Shown here: positions 13,217 to 13,664 of the stretch, in pieces | Layout of the letters: each line of letters begins with the position of its first letter | Position numbering within the stretch: position 1 is the first letter of the stretch | Assembly (NCBI GenBank): GCA_016296285.1 | Contig: JAEDJP010000025.1 | Coordinates: 1-13,664, forward strand | Source of the DNA: Bacilli bacterium | GTDB taxonomy: Bacteria; Bacillota_I; Bacilli_A; RFN20; CAG-826 | DNA length: 13,664 bases | Reading direction: 5' to 3' | Notes under the pieces: model-generated | Told to the model about the DNA's origin: nothing | Databases searched by the model: none | Seen by the model: the letters and a program-made list of their open reading frames with translations, nothing else | Program-made: the position numbers and the translations under genes

Positions 13217-13564
13217 TCAATAATCGGGCCTATAGAAACCCACGACACAACTCCGTGTGACCCGGACATCGATCGGGGATTTCTTCAAAATGAGGGGCGT
13301 GTAGGCACGTTCCACCGCGAAGGTGTACGTGTCTCCAATCGCCGGGGCGCCGTTGGTGATCGCCGTGAAAGTCGCACCCTGGCTTTTCACGTATTCGACC
13401 GTCGCTTCTTGCAGACCGCCATCCATCGAGATGCGATGGGCAACGACCATCGCGATGCCATCGACCTGCTGAAAGGTCGCGTTCAGCAAGGTTAGGTCCG
13501 CCCCCATGAGGAAGACGGCCATCAAGAAGACGGTGGACAGAAGCAAACCGAGTTTATAGGACAT
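13217..13564 (-). CDS. Single-anchor secreted protein, TadE- or minor-pilin-like
   Basis: 115 residues. One N-terminal hydrophobic segment (about 5-25, LGLLLSTVFLMAVFLMG) is followed by a soluble, strand-rich domain with AHRISMDGGLQEATVEYV and VERAYTPLILKKSPIDVRV. The layout (N-terminal anchor, small extracellular domain, next to tiny pilin-like genes) is that of TadE/TadF-like or minor pilin proteins, but I do not recognise a specific family. The ATG at 13564 follows GGAGG at 9 bases. An upstream ATG at 13609 would overlap the preceding gene by 56 bases and is not favoured. The start overlaps the stop of the upstream membrane protein gene by 11 bases, suggesting coupled translation. The ribosome binding site lies in a small palindrome (13566-13577). 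Confidence 0.75.
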   Translation of the reverse strand: MSYKLGLLLSTVFLMAVFLMGADLTLLNATFQQVDGIAMVVAHRISMDGGLQEATVEYVKSQGATFTAITNGAPAIGDTYTFAVERAYTPLILKKSPIDVRVTRSCVVGFYRPDY

Positions 13565-13664
13565 TGAGGGATCCCTCCATGATGTTGACAAGCGATAAGG
13601 AGAGGGCAATCATCGTGATCCCGCTGCCGACAAGGGGCAAGAACGATAACGTTTGGAGGCGTTC
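13554..13664 (-). CDS. C-terminal end of a membrane protein, partial
   Basis: Open frame from the right edge to TAA at 13556-13554; 36 residues, with SFLPLVGSGITMIALSLSLV forming a hydrophobic helix before the short tail NIMEGSLNVL. The frame continues beyond the window. A C-terminal membrane helix next to pilin-like genes would fit a TadB/TadC (type II secretion F) platform protein, but 36 residues are too few to tell. The downstream gene starts inside its last codons (11-base overlap), so the two are co-translated. Confidence 0.6.
   Translation of the reverse strand, partial: ERLQTLSFLPLVGSGITMIALSLSLVNIMEGSLNVL
13566..13577. promoter_or_regulatory. Palindrome over a ribosome binding site
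   Basis: GAGGGATCCCTC is a perfect 12-base palindrome that contains most of the GGAGG ribosome binding site of the 115-residue protein gene. In RNA, GAGG can pair with CCTC across loop GATC. Ribosomes finishing the upstream gene would open it, giving translational coupling. Confidence 0.45.

Noticed and set aside
1..13664. CRISPR array, insertion sequence, rRNA or selenocysteine/recoding signals
   Set aside because: No regularly spaced repeats, terminal inverted repeats with transposase, rRNA motifs or interrupted genes were seen on either strand.

Overview
The window looks like chromosomal DNA of a Gram-positive (Bacillota-type) bacterium of moderately high G+C. The reasons are strong AGGAGG-type ribosome binding sites before almost every gene, several lipoproteins with classical lipoboxes, CUT1-type sugar permeases without a linked ATPase, two tRNAs close to the Bacillus type with encoded CCA, and a GH20 enzyme that resembles streptococcal GcnA along its whole length. 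UGA is used as a stop. A gut or host-associated member of the Bacilli is plausible, but that is inference.

Region 1 (1-9170, all minus strand) is one tightly packed seven-gene operon read from right to left. It encodes a TIM-barrel-like lipoprotein, a large sugar-binding lipoprotein, two ABC permeases, a lipoprotein with two Ig-like (Big2) domains, a GH78-type alpha-L-rhamnosidase-like protein without signal peptide, and a secreted repeat protein that runs off the left edge. Gaps are 1 to about 20 bases and the last junction overlaps by 8 bases. No ATPase is present, so a shared MsmX-type ATPase is expected elsewhere. Together this is a glycan capture, import and trimming system.

Region 2 (9171-10223) is an AT-rich divergent promoter region and a plus-strand AraC-family regulator, the obvious candidate to control the operon. 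Region 3 (10161-12180) holds a GcnA-like beta-N-acetylglucosaminidase on the minus strand. Its last 63 bases overlap the end of the regulator gene tail to tail. Its upstream region carries several palindromes, one similar to a catabolite (cre) site.

Region 4 (12140-12520) carries tRNA-Asn(GTT) and tRNA-Glu(TTC) with a recognisable promoter and terminator. Region 5 (12476-12824) is acpP (acyl carrier protein) with its own promoter and terminators. Region 6 (12800-13664) is the end of a surface-appendage-like operon: the C-terminal end of a membrane protein, a 115-residue protein with one membrane anchor, and two tandem, related micro-proteins of 47 and 50 residues that look like very small pilins. 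One micro-protein starts with GTG, and both are easily missed by gene callers.

No CRISPR array, insertion sequence, rRNA or phage gene was seen. No stretch longer than 300 bases lacks a gene.
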